Origin: JALOOE01 sp964423545
GTDB taxonomy: Bacteria; Chloroflexota; Anaerolineae; CG2-30-64-16
NCBI GenBank assembly: GCA_964423545.1
Contig: CAYRFV010000019.1
Location: forward strand, 1 to 34,401
DNA length: 34,401 bases
Direction of reading: 5' to 3'
Shown here: piece by piece, positions 24,138 to 31,992 of the stretch
Layout: each line of letters begins with the position of its first letter
Numbering within the stretch: the first letter of the stretch is position 1
The notes under the pieces: model-generated
Told to the model about the DNA's origin: nothing
The model's database searches: none
What the model saw: the letters and a program-made list of their open reading frames with translations, nothing else
Made by a program: the position numbers and the translations under genes

Positions 24138-26885
24138 ATGCTTACGCGTCGCGTTCATTATGTCCTCAGCACTCACTGGGACCGCGAATGGTACCAGACC
24201 TTCCAGGACTACCGCTATCGGCTGGTCCGCCTCCTCGATCGCATCATCGCCGGCTGGGAACGCGATGAGTTGCACGGCCCCTTCCAGTGCGACGGCCAGG
24301 CGATCATCCTGGAGGACTACCTGGAGGTGCGGCCGGAGCGCCGCAGTCAGGTGGAGCGCTTCGCCAGGGAGGGCAAGTTTGTGATCGGTCCCTGGTACGT
24401 GCTCCCCGACGAGTTCCTCGTATCGGGGGAGTCCATCGTGCGCAACCTAGCCCTGGGCCGCAAGGTGGCGCGCGCGTTCGGCGGCCAGCCGTCCCAGGCT
24501 GGCTTCCTGTGCGACATGTTCGGCCATAACAGCCAGATGCCGCAGATCTTTGCGGGCTTCGGCGTGACCGGCGGGTTCATCTGGCGCGGCACGAACATCG
24601 TCGATCAGCGCCTCATGCGCTGGCGTGGGGCCGACGGCACGGAGCTGCCGTGTTACCGCTTCGGCCACAACGGCTATTGCAGCTTCGCCAGTGAGGCGCG
24701 CTATGCCCGCGATCCGCAGCCGGAGCCCGATCCAGAGCTGCTGCGCGAGCGACTGGAAGCGTTCCTCGTCACCGAGGGGATGGAGACCCAGAGCGGCGCC
24801 ATGCTGGCGTTCGACGGCGGCGACCACATGGAATGGGATCGCGCAATGTATGCGGTCATCTCCGAGCGGCTGGGCCAGCCCAGGGACGGCTTCGAGCTAG
24901 TGCACACCTCGCTGGATGCCTATCTGGCTGAAATGGCGCCCCTGGCGCCGGAGATCACCACGGTCGTCGAAGGCGAGCTTCGAGAGCCGGGCCTCCTGCC
25001 CGCTGTCACCGACCACCAATGGCTCATTCCCGGCGTTGGTTCCAGCCGGGTGTGGATCAAACAGGCCAACGCCGCATGCCAGTCGATGCTCTGCCAGTGG
25101 GCCGAGCCTTTCAGCGCACTGGCGCACCGGGCCGTCGGTGCGGAGACGCCCCAGGGCTACCTCGAGGTGGCCTGGAAGTGGCTGTTGATGAATCACCCGC
25201 ACGACTCGATCTGCGGCTGCTCCATCGATGCCGTCCATGAAGACATGAAATACCGCTTTGCCCAGGCCGAACAGATCGGCAACCGGTTGACGACCGAAGC
25301 AACCCGGCAGCTGGCGGCCAGCGTGGCGGGGGAAATCCCGGCCGACGCGGTGCGGGTGACAGTGTTCAACCCGCTGCCGATCCCCTTTGACGGCGTGGCA
25401 GATTTGCGACTGGAAATCCCTCCGGCCTGGCCTCAATTCAACTTCAACATGGGCGCGTTTCAGCCCACGCCGGCGTTCCGCATCTTCGGGTCGGATGGCG
25501 CCGAGCTGCCCTATCAACGCCTGGGCCAGGCGACCGAACGGAGCCGCTTCCGCACGTACGGGGTCTCTTTCCCGAAAGGCTACAAGGTGACCGAAATCCC
25601 CGTGGCGCTCCGGCTGTCGATTCCGGCCATGGGCTACACCACGCTGACCCTGCAGGCAGGAGAGCCGGGACTGCCGACGCGCCATCCAGCGGTGCCCGGC
25701 CTGGCGACCAGCGAGCGCTCGCTGGCGAACGACCGTGTGTCGGTGACAGTGGAGCCAAACGGTGCGCTGACCCTGCTCGACAAGCGCACCGGGCGAACCT
25801 ATTCGCGTTTACTCACCTTCGAAGATCGCGCGGACATCGGCGATGGCTGGAATCACGGTGTGGCGCTGAACGATCAGAGTTTCGTTTCGACGGCCTGCCA
25901 GGCCAGCATCGCCCTGGTGCACAACGGGCCAGACCTGGCGACCCTGCGCGTGCGCACGGTGCTGGAGCTGCCCGATGAGTTCGACTTCCGTAAGATGGTT
26001 CGCAGTGACAGGTGGGCGACGCTCGCGATCGACAGCTTCGTGACGTTGCGCGCTGGCGCCGACCACGTGGAGGTCGAAACTACGGTTCACAACTGTGTCA
26101 AGGATCATCGCCTGCGCGTCCGCTTTCCCAGCGGCGCACAGGCGACCCGCTACCTGGCCGACGCCCCGTTCGATGTCGTGGACCGAGCTATTGCCCTTCG
26201 GGCCGACAACCACCTGTATCGAGAGCCGGAGATCGAGACCAAGCCTCAGCAGACCTGGACCGCGGTGTTCGACAAGACCGGTGGGTTGGCCGTGATCAGC
26301 ACCGGCCTGCTGGAGAGCGCGGTGAGCGACTTGCCGGAACGCCCCATCGGTCTGACGCTGTTCCGTGCGACGCGGCGCACCGTCATGACGGATGGGGAGC
26401 CGAACGGCCAGTTGCAGGGCGATCTGCGCTTCCGCTACTGGATAGTGCCGTTGGACGGCGAGCCGGATCGTGCGGCGCTGTGCCAATTGGGCCAGCGGCT
26501 CGAAGGCGGTCTGCGGGCGGTCTATCTCGCGCCCGACGACATTGTCCAGCAGAAGGTGCAGAGCGGCGATCCGTACGGCGATCCCGATTGGCGCACAACT
26601 ATCTTGCCGCCCACCGCCGGCTTCCTGGATGTGAGCGGCCCGGCCGTCGTCACCAGCCTGCGGCAGACAGAAACGGGCCTGGAGCTGCGTATGTTCAATC
26701 CTGAGGCGAAGGACGGGCGTGCGCTCATTACGCTGGGCGATTGGCCTGGCGCAGCCCCGACGCATGCGTTGCCGGTCAACTTCGAGGGCCAGCCAGTCGG
26801 TCGGCGGCTCGCGTTCGCCGATGGCCGGCTATCGCTCAGGCTCGGCGCGAAGAAGATCGTGACGCTGCGGCTGGAGGCCCGGTGA
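24138..26885 (+). CDS. GH38 alpha-mannosidase
   Basis: This 915-residue protein is a glycoside hydrolase family 38 alpha-mannosidase, a Zn-dependent retaining enzyme. The metal site is visible: His13 and Asp15 in STHWDREW, the nucleophile/ligand Asp126 in GFLCDMFGHNSQMP, and His355 in NHPHDSICG. The helical middle domain and the large C-terminal beta-sandwich (about 430-915) follow. Length is normal for bacterial members. No signal peptide, so cytoplasmic. The ATG at 24138 is chosen because GGAGAAAGGA lies seven bases upstream; an in-frame ATG at 24105 overlapping the previous stop lacks a site. Mannosylglycerate hydrolase (MngB) belongs to the same family, so the substrate could be a glycosyl-acid rather than a glycan. 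No transporter gene lies nearby. Confidence 0.9.
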   Translation: MLTRRVHYVLSTHWDREWYQTFQDYRYRLVRLLDRIIAGWERDELHGPFQCDGQAIILEDYLEVRPERRSQVERFAREGKFVIGPWYVLPDEFLVSGESIVRNLALGRKVARAFGGQPSQAGFLCDMFGHNSQMPQIFAGFGVTGGFIWRGTNIVDQRLMRWRGADGTELPCYRFGHNGYCSFASEARYARDPQPEPDPELLRERLEAFLVTEGMETQSGAMLAFDGGDHMEWDRAMYAVISERLGQPRDGFELVHTSLDAYLAEMAPLAPEITTVVEGELREPGLLPAVTDHQWLIPGVGSSRVWIKQANAACQSMLCQWAEPFSALAHRAVGAETPQGYLEVAWKWLLMNHPHDSICGCSIDAVHEDMKYRFAQAEQIGNRLTTEATRQLAASVAGEIPADAVRVTVFNPLPIPFDGVADLRLEIPPAWPQFNFNMGAFQPTPAFRIFGSDGAELPYQRLGQATERSRFRTYGVSFPKGYKVTEIPVALRLSIPAMGYTTLTLQAGEPGLPTRHPAVPGLATSERSLANDRVSVTVEPNGALTLLDKRTGRTYSRLLTFEDRADIGDGWNHGVALNDQSFVSTACQASIALVHNGPDLATLRVRTVLELPDEFDFRKMVRSDRWATLAIDSFVTLRAGADHVEVETTVHNCVKDHRLRVRFPSGAQATRYLADAPFDVVDRAIALRADNHLYREPEIETKPQQTWTAVFDKTGGLAVISTGLLESAVSDLPERPIGLTLFRATRRTVMTDGEPNGQLQGDLRFRYWIVPLDGEPDRAALCQLGQRLEGGLRAVYLAPDDIVQQKVQSGDPYGDPDWRTTILPPTAGFLDVSGPAVVTSLRQTETGLELRMFNPEAKDGRALITLGDWPGAAPTHALPVNFEGQPVGRRLAFADGRLSLRLGAKKIVTLRLEAR

Positions 26886-26927
26886 ATCGAGTTGGGTGTG
26901 CTCAGAAATTCGGGATAGGGGGTGAAG

Positions 26928-27632
26928 ATGAGAGTCTGCATTGTGGGGGCCTCCGGGAAGCTCGGCAGGTACATGGTGCAGCACGCGCTTGATCGGGGCT
27001 ACGAGGTGGTTGGTGTCTGTCGGGAGCGCAGCGTGGGCAAACTTGATGTGTTCAAAGGGCGCATGACCATCATTCCCGGTGCTACCAACGACCGCGAGGT
27101 GATCAAGAAGGCTGTGGCAGGGTGTGACGGGGTGCTCACCGTACTAGTCCCCTGGGGGGCTCACCAGTACTCGTCCGGAACGGCCCAGGCGGTGCTCGAC
27201 CACGCGCGTCTGGGCGCACGCCTCGTATTCTCTTGCGGCTGGCATATTACGCGGGATGGCAAGGATGTGTACGCGCAGTCACTGAAAAGAGAGGAGAAGT
27301 TCGCCCGCTTGATCGGGCGACTAACCCATATTGTGGATATCGACGACCAGGTGGAAGCATGCAGGCGGGTGTTTGCCAGCGACACCCAGTGGACAGTAGT
27401 GCGTGGAAGCGATCTCGAAGAGGGCGAAAGCCAAGGCCTTCCGGTGTGGAGTCGGCATGTGGGTGATCCCATCCTCGAGAGCAATATGACGCGCCGCGTG
27501 GATTTCGCCCTTTTCATGGTAGAAGCGCTTGCGAACGATGAGCTGATCCACGAAGCTCCGGCAATTGTCGGATGCCGCACACCTTCGGCGCTTGCACACG
27601 CGGCTGCTGTTGGGCCGAGCCATGATCGTTAA
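26928..27632 (+). CDS. NmrA-like NAD(P)-binding protein
   Basis: This 234-residue protein has an N-terminal Rossmann fold with GASGKLGRYM (8-17, GxxGxxG) and follows the layout of NAD(P)-binding NmrA/SDR-like epimerases (ATNDREVIKKAVAGCDGVLTV, then WTVVRGSDLEEG). The Tyr-x3-Lys of classical short-chain dehydrogenases is not evident, so it may be a redox sensor or atypical reductase. The ATG follows AGGGGGTGAAG; a GTG two codons earlier is less likely. Base composition appears less GC-rich than the surrounding genes, which could mean later arrival. It opens the amide/peptide gene run, 42 bases after the GH38 gene and 37 before the creatininase gene. Confidence 0.7.
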   Translation: MRVCIVGASGKLGRYMVQHALDRGYEVVGVCRERSVGKLDVFKGRMTIIPGATNDREVIKKAVAGCDGVLTVLVPWGAHQYSSGTAQAVLDHARLGARLVFSCGWHITRDGKDVYAQSLKREEKFARLIGRLTHIVDIDDQVEACRRVFASDTQWTVVRGSDLEEGESQGLPVWSRHVGDPILESNMTRRVDFALFMVEALANDELIHEAPAIVGCRTPSALAHAAAVGPSHDR

Positions 27633-27669
27633 CGCAGGCCCGGCACGGTAGAAATGAGGATTATGAACC

Positions 27670-28401
27670 ATGAGCATCTACTCAGATCATCTTCCACACG
27701 AAGTCCGGCTCGAACGGATGCGGCCGGAGCAGATCGAGGCGGCCAAGGCGCTGCGCCCGGCGATCTACCTGGCGTGCGGCTCAGTGGAGTGGCACGGATA
27801 CCATAATCCGGTCGGCCTTGACACGCTCAAGGCGCATGAGCAGCTTGTGGGACTGGCGGACCGCCTGGGCGGCGTCGTCTATCCGCCGATCTATCTTGGC
27901 GCCGGCGGCGGTCACACGCAGTGGCCCAGCTCGTTCATGGTCGGCGCCGGGCCGATGACCCGCATCGTGGCGGAGCTGTTGCACGGCTTCGAGCGCGATG
28001 GCTACCGCAAGGCGATCCTGCTCTCCGGACACTATCCCAACCAGCGCGAGTACATGCAGCCGGCAGTCGCCGCGTATCGCGATGCGGGCGGCCGGATGGA
28101 CGTGCTCTCACTCATCGAAAACCAGGCCCCCGGTGTGGCGGGAGATCATGCTGCGAAGTACGAGACATCCTACATGCTTCACCTTTGTCCGGAGCTGGTG
28201 GCGATGGATCGTCTGCGCGCGGGGCGCCAGGATGACATCGCGGGGCCGGATCAGGTGGTCAATTGGATGGGCGAGGCGTATGCCGGGCATCCGTGCTACG
28301 GGTTGGTCGGCCTGGATCCGCGGGCTTACGCCTCGGCCACTGTCGGACAAGAGAACACCGAGCGGCTGCTGGCCTACCTTGCCGCGTGGCTGGATGCCTG
28401 A
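27670..28401 (+). CDS. Creatininase family amidohydrolase
   Basis: This 243-residue protein belongs to the creatininase/creatinine amidohydrolase family (PF02633), which use two metal ions to open cyclic amides or hydrolyse formamides. The metal motif ExHGxHxPxxxD is clear: Glu40, His42, His45, Asp51 in GSVEWHGYHNPVGLDT. Also present are GGGHTQWPSSF, LSGHYPNQ and GDHAAKYETSYM. Family members act on creatinine, on 3-dehydro-sugar-like or pterin-type cyclic amides (mycofactocin MftE is a peptidase of this family), so substrate is open. The ATG has an ATGAGGATT stretch upstream. It is followed after 17 bases by the amidohydrolase gene and probably shares its transcript. Confidence 0.85.
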   Translation: MSIYSDHLPHEVRLERMRPEQIEAAKALRPAIYLACGSVEWHGYHNPVGLDTLKAHEQLVGLADRLGGVVYPPIYLGAGGGHTQWPSSFMVGAGPMTRIVAELLHGFERDGYRKAILLSGHYPNQREYMQPAVAAYRDAGGRMDVLSLIENQAPGVAGDHAAKYETSYMLHLCPELVAMDRLRAGRQDDIAGPDQVVNWMGEAYAGHPCYGLVGLDPRAYASATVGQENTERLLAYLAAWLDA

Positions 28402-28418
28402 GCGAAAGGGGGCACGAG

Positions 28419-29780
28419 ATGCTGCACCGATCCACCCCGGTCTTCGACCGTCTGCTTGAGCAGATAGCCGCCCTGCCGGTGATCGATTGCCATGAACACG
28501 CGGATGCCGGCGCATTCGGCCCTGGCGGCTATGAGCGCCTGCCGTCCCCCACCGAACCGATTGCCGCCCTGATCCGGGGTTACGTCCTCAGCGACCTCTA
28601 TAGCGTGGGCGCCGACTTCGCAGCCTGCAACCTCCTGCAGGACGCGACCCTCCCGACCGAGCAGAAGTGGCCCATTCTGGCGGAGCTGTGGCCGAAGGTC
28701 GAGCACACGGCCTATGGCCGGGTGACCAGGCTGGTGATGCGCGATTACTACGGTGAGAGCGAGATGTCATTGGAGGCGCTGCGACGGGTCGGCGACCGGC
28801 TCGGCCCTCGCTCGCCGGCTTCCTATGCCGAAGCATTCGGCAGAGCCAACATCCGGCTGGCGCTGACCGATGTGCTGAACTGGCGCTCCGACTCGATGGC
28901 CCGCTACCTGTCGGGCGCACTGAACCTGCCGCCGTACATGCGGTTGATGTTCCCGCTGCGTCTCTTCCATGTGATCAACTCCGGCGAGCCGAACGCCCAT
29001 GACCAGAGCGGCATCCAGGCGATCGGCGGCTGGGCTGATCGCCACATCACTTCGCTGGACGAATTCCTGGAGGCGGTCTTTATCGTCCTGCGCAGAGCCA
29101 GGGATCGTGGATCGGCGGGTCTCAAGGACCAGTCGGCCTACGAAAGGTCTCTGAGCTACGACGTTGTGTCGCGCAGCGATGCCGAGCGCCTCTTCAACCG
29201 CCTGCTGGCCGACCCGCGCCACGCGCTCGGCTGGCCCGAAGCCAAACCACTCGATGACTTCCTGTTCCACCAGTACATGCGCTTCGCTCACGAGCTTGGC
29301 ATGCCGGTGCAGCTTCACACGGGCCATATGGCCGGCGTCTGGAACCGCGTGGACAAGGCCGATGCCGGACTGCTTGCCCCGGTGCTGGAGCTGCATCAGC
29401 GGGTTCGCTTCGATCTGTTCCACGGCAACTGGCCCGAAATGGGGCCGCTCCTCTTCCTGGGCAAGAACTACCCGAACGTGGCGCTCGACTGCTGTTGGCT
29501 CCAGATCATCGATCCACTCTACGCCGAGGAACTGCTGCAGCGCACGGTGGTCACGGTCCCGCACACCAAGGTCCACGGCTTCGGCGGCGATTACGTGGAT
29601 GCCCCCGAATTCAGCGCGGCGCACCTGGTCATCGCCCGCGAGGTTATCGCCTCCGCCCTGGCCGGGCTGGTCGAGCGCGGCTGGCTGGATGAAGCACAGG
29701 CTGCCGGCATTGCTGCCGACTGGTTGTTCAACAATCCCAACCGTTTCTTCGGATTGGGACTCACGATGGAAGGAGCATGA
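28419..29780 (+). CDS. Amidohydrolase-superfamily protein (uronate isomerase-like)
   Basis: This 453-residue TIM-barrel protein has the amidohydrolase metal motif DCHEH (23-27), then QLHTGHMAG, FDLFHGNWPEM and a late Asp region (HGFGGDYVDAPE). The pattern fits amidohydrolase-2/uronate isomerase-like proteins (PF04909 group) that are common in bacteria of this kind but lack a defined role. The ATG at 28419 follows AAAGGGGGCACGAG; a longer frame overlapping the creatininase gene is rejected. It ends three bases before the M42 peptidase start. It could be a hydrolase or isomerase of a small sugar acid or amide; the neighbouring creatininase and peptidase favour an amide. No signal peptide. Confidence 0.8.
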   Translation: MLHRSTPVFDRLLEQIAALPVIDCHEHADAGAFGPGGYERLPSPTEPIAALIRGYVLSDLYSVGADFAACNLLQDATLPTEQKWPILAELWPKVEHTAYGRVTRLVMRDYYGESEMSLEALRRVGDRLGPRSPASYAEAFGRANIRLALTDVLNWRSDSMARYLSGALNLPPYMRLMFPLRLFHVINSGEPNAHDQSGIQAIGGWADRHITSLDEFLEAVFIVLRRARDRGSAGLKDQSAYERSLSYDVVSRSDAERLFNRLLADPRHALGWPEAKPLDDFLFHQYMRFAHELGMPVQLHTGHMAGVWNRVDKADAGLLAPVLELHQRVRFDLFHGNWPEMGPLLFLGKNYPNVALDCCWLQIIDPLYAEELLQRTVVTVPHTKVHGFGGDYVDAPEFSAAHLVIAREVIASALAGLVERGWLDEAQAAGIAADWLFNNPNRFFGLGLTMEGA

Positions 29781-29783
29781 GTC

Positions 29784-30842
29784 ATGGAAGAAAGGTCACT
29801 GGCATTTCTGAAGGATCTGTTGGCCGCCCCAAGCCCGTCGGGGTTCGAGCAGCCCGCACAGAAGGTGTGGCGGGACTACATGGCGCCGTGGGCGGATCGG
29901 GTCACCACCGACATGCACGGCAACTGCATCGCTGCGCTGCATGAGGGCGGGCCGACCCGCGTTCTGCTGGCGGGGCACGTGGATGAGTTGGGCTTCATGG
30001 TCAACTATATCAACGACGACGGGTACATCTTCTTCAAGACCATCGGTGGGTTCGATCTGAACATCATCCCCGGACGCCGCGTGCGCATTCACACGAAGGC
30101 CGGCCCTGTGCCGGGCGTCACCGGCAAGAAGGCGATTCACGTGATGACCGAGGAGGATCGCAAGAAGAAGCTGGAGATCCAGGACCTCTGGATCGATATC
30201 GGGGTGAAGGACAGGGCGGAGGCGCAGTCGCTGGTGCGCGTGGGCGATCCGATCACCTATGCCGAGGGTTTCGAGGTGGTGCGTGGGCAGGTGGCCGCCT
30301 CCCGGGCATTCGACGACAAGGCCGGCAGCTTTGCGGTCGGCGAGGTCCTGCGGCTGTTGGCGGGCAAGCCGTTCGACGCAGCCGTCTATGCCGTATCGAC
30401 CGTGCAGGAGGAGGTGGGGCTGCGCGGCGCGCGCACGAGCGCCTATGGCATCGACCCAAAGGTCGGCGTGGCCGTAGATGTCTGCCACGCCACCGACCAT
30501 CCCGATATGGACCGCAAGCGGGTCGGCGACATCAAGCTAGGCGGCGGTCCGGCCATCGCGCGCGGTCCGAACATCAGCCCGGTGGTCGAGCGGATGTTGA
30601 TCGAGGCGGCCGAGGCGGAGGGCATACCGTATCAGCTCGAGGCCGCACCGGGCGGGACCGGCACCGACGCGAACGCGATCCAACTGACGCGCGCGGGTGT
30701 CGCCACCGGCCTGGTCAGCATCCCGCTCCGGTACATGCATACGGCGGCCGAGATCATCTCGCTCGAAGACCTGGCGAACGTCTCCCGACTGTTGGCCGCG
30801 TTCATCGTGCGGGTGAAAGATGACACCGATTTCACCCTGTGA
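29784..30842 (+). CDS. M42 family aminopeptidase
   Basis: This 352-residue protein belongs to the M42 family (FrvX/TET-type, glutamyl or general aminopeptidases), often dodecameric shells in the cytoplasm. The two-metal site is complete: His65 (GHVDE, with Asp67), Asp178 (FDDKAG), catalytic Glu209 and ligand Glu210 (VQEEVG), Asp232 (AVDV) and His319 (YMHT). PSPSGFE near the start and GGTGTDANAI are also family marks. The middle insertion with the smaller PDZ-like domain (about 75-165) is present. The ATG lies three bases after the previous stop, with GGAAGGAGC upstream. Called endoglucanase M in old annotation; peptidase is the supported activity. Confidence 0.9.
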   Translation: MEERSLAFLKDLLAAPSPSGFEQPAQKVWRDYMAPWADRVTTDMHGNCIAALHEGGPTRVLLAGHVDELGFMVNYINDDGYIFFKTIGGFDLNIIPGRRVRIHTKAGPVPGVTGKKAIHVMTEEDRKKKLEIQDLWIDIGVKDRAEAQSLVRVGDPITYAEGFEVVRGQVAASRAFDDKAGSFAVGEVLRLLAGKPFDAAVYAVSTVQEEVGLRGARTSAYGIDPKVGVAVDVCHATDHPDMDRKRVGDIKLGGGPAIARGPNISPVVERMLIEAAEAEGIPYQLEAAPGGTGTDANAIQLTRAGVATGLVSIPLRYMHTAAEIISLEDLANVSRLLAAFIVRVKDDTDFTL

Positions 30843-30875
30843 GCGCTCCAGGCGCAGCAGCGCGGCGCAGCAGCG

Positions 30876-31979
30876 ATGAACGAGCTGGCTGCTGCCGACT
30901 TCGAGCGCGTCGCCCCGCTGTTCGATCCGCTGAGTGAGCATCTGGCGGTGCGCGCTGCCCTGCAGGGCAGCGCGCCTGCACAGGTCTACGTCGATGACGT
31001 GAGCGCGCCCCAGGCAGCGCTGATAAACATCCGGCGGCGCCGCTTCTACCTGGCCGGCCGAGCGAGCACCTCGTTTGCCCGGTCATTGGGCCGCCTCTTC
31101 ACGGAGGTGATCTACCCCGAAGCACGCACGGCGGGCGACGAGGCGCTGACGCTCTACATTCCCGGCGGTGCGTGGGAGACGCACATCGCCGCCATCCTGC
31201 CGGACAAGGCGCCCATCGCCACCCCGCGGCAATCCTACGTGTTCCGGCAAGACAGGCAGGCTCCGCGCGCCGTGTTGCCTCCGGGCTATCTGCTGTGCGA
31301 AGTCGACGCCGGCTTCCTGGCGGAGCCGCGCGCCAACCGGGAAGCACTTCTCGACGAGCTGTGCTCCGAGCGGCCGTCGGCGGTGGATTTCCTGGCGCGC
31401 AGTTTCGGTCTCTGTCCAGTCGCCTCAGACGGCCGCGAGATCGCGGGGTGGTGTCTGTCCGAGTATAACGTCGCTGACTGCTGCGAGGTTGGGATTGCCA
31501 CCCTGGCGCCGCACCAGCGCCTCGGTCTGGCAACGGCGGCCGGGCTGGCGTTCGTCGCGCTCGCCCGCGATAGGGGCATCCGCAGGATCGGCTGGCACTG
31601 CTTCGCGGCCAATCGACCATCGGTTGCGACCGCGCTCAAGATCGGCTTCGAGCTGCACTCCGAATGCACGGCGTACATGGCCTGGTATGATGAAGCCACG
31701 AATCTGGCCGCCAACGGCAACAGCTGTCTCTGGCGTGGCGAATACGTTGAGGCAACCGCCTGGTTCGAGGCGGCATGGGCGCGCGGGGCCGATCAGGGCT
31801 GGACCTACTGGGGTGCGGCATGTGCGGCCGCCATGCAGGGCCGTCGGGATGTCGCGCTGGATCGTCTTCGTCAGGCGATGGAGCGGGGCTACAACGACCT
31901 GGAGTGGATTCGCCAGGCGGAGTATCTGGCGAGCCTGCACGATGCGCCTGAGTGGGATGCGCTGGTCGGGTCGCCATGA
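30876..31979 (+). CDS. GNAT acetyltransferase with C-terminal TPR-like extension
   Basis: This 367-residue protein has a GNAT domain (about 115-270) and a C-terminal helical extension. The GNAT core shows EIAGWCLSEYNV, the acetyl-CoA loop ATLAPHQRLGLATAAGLAF (Q/RxxGxG/A) and WHCFAANRPSVATALKIGFE, as in the GNAT group related to zwittermicin-A resistance protein. Residues about 278-365 (NSCLWRGEYVEATAWFEAAW, AACAAAMQGRRDVALDRLRQAME) read as one or two TPR helical pairs. It therefore probably acetylates an amine in complex with a partner. The ATG lies 33 bases after the M42 gene, with a weak GCAGCGAT upstream. It sits between M42 and gamma-glutamyltransferase, suggesting a job on the same compound. 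Confidence 0.8.
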   Translation: MNELAAADFERVAPLFDPLSEHLAVRAALQGSAPAQVYVDDVSAPQAALINIRRRRFYLAGRASTSFARSLGRLFTEVIYPEARTAGDEALTLYIPGGAWETHIAAILPDKAPIATPRQSYVFRQDRQAPRAVLPPGYLLCEVDAGFLAEPRANREALLDELCSERPSAVDFLARSFGLCPVASDGREIAGWCLSEYNVADCCEVGIATLAPHQRLGLATAAGLAFVALARDRGIRRIGWHCFAANRPSVATALKIGFELHSECTAYMAWYDEATNLAANGNSCLWRGEYVEATAWFEAAWARGADQGWTYWGAACAAAMQGRRDVALDRLRQAMERGYNDLEWIRQAEYLASLHDAPEWDALVGSP

Positions 31980-31992
31980 GAGGAGCACATCG

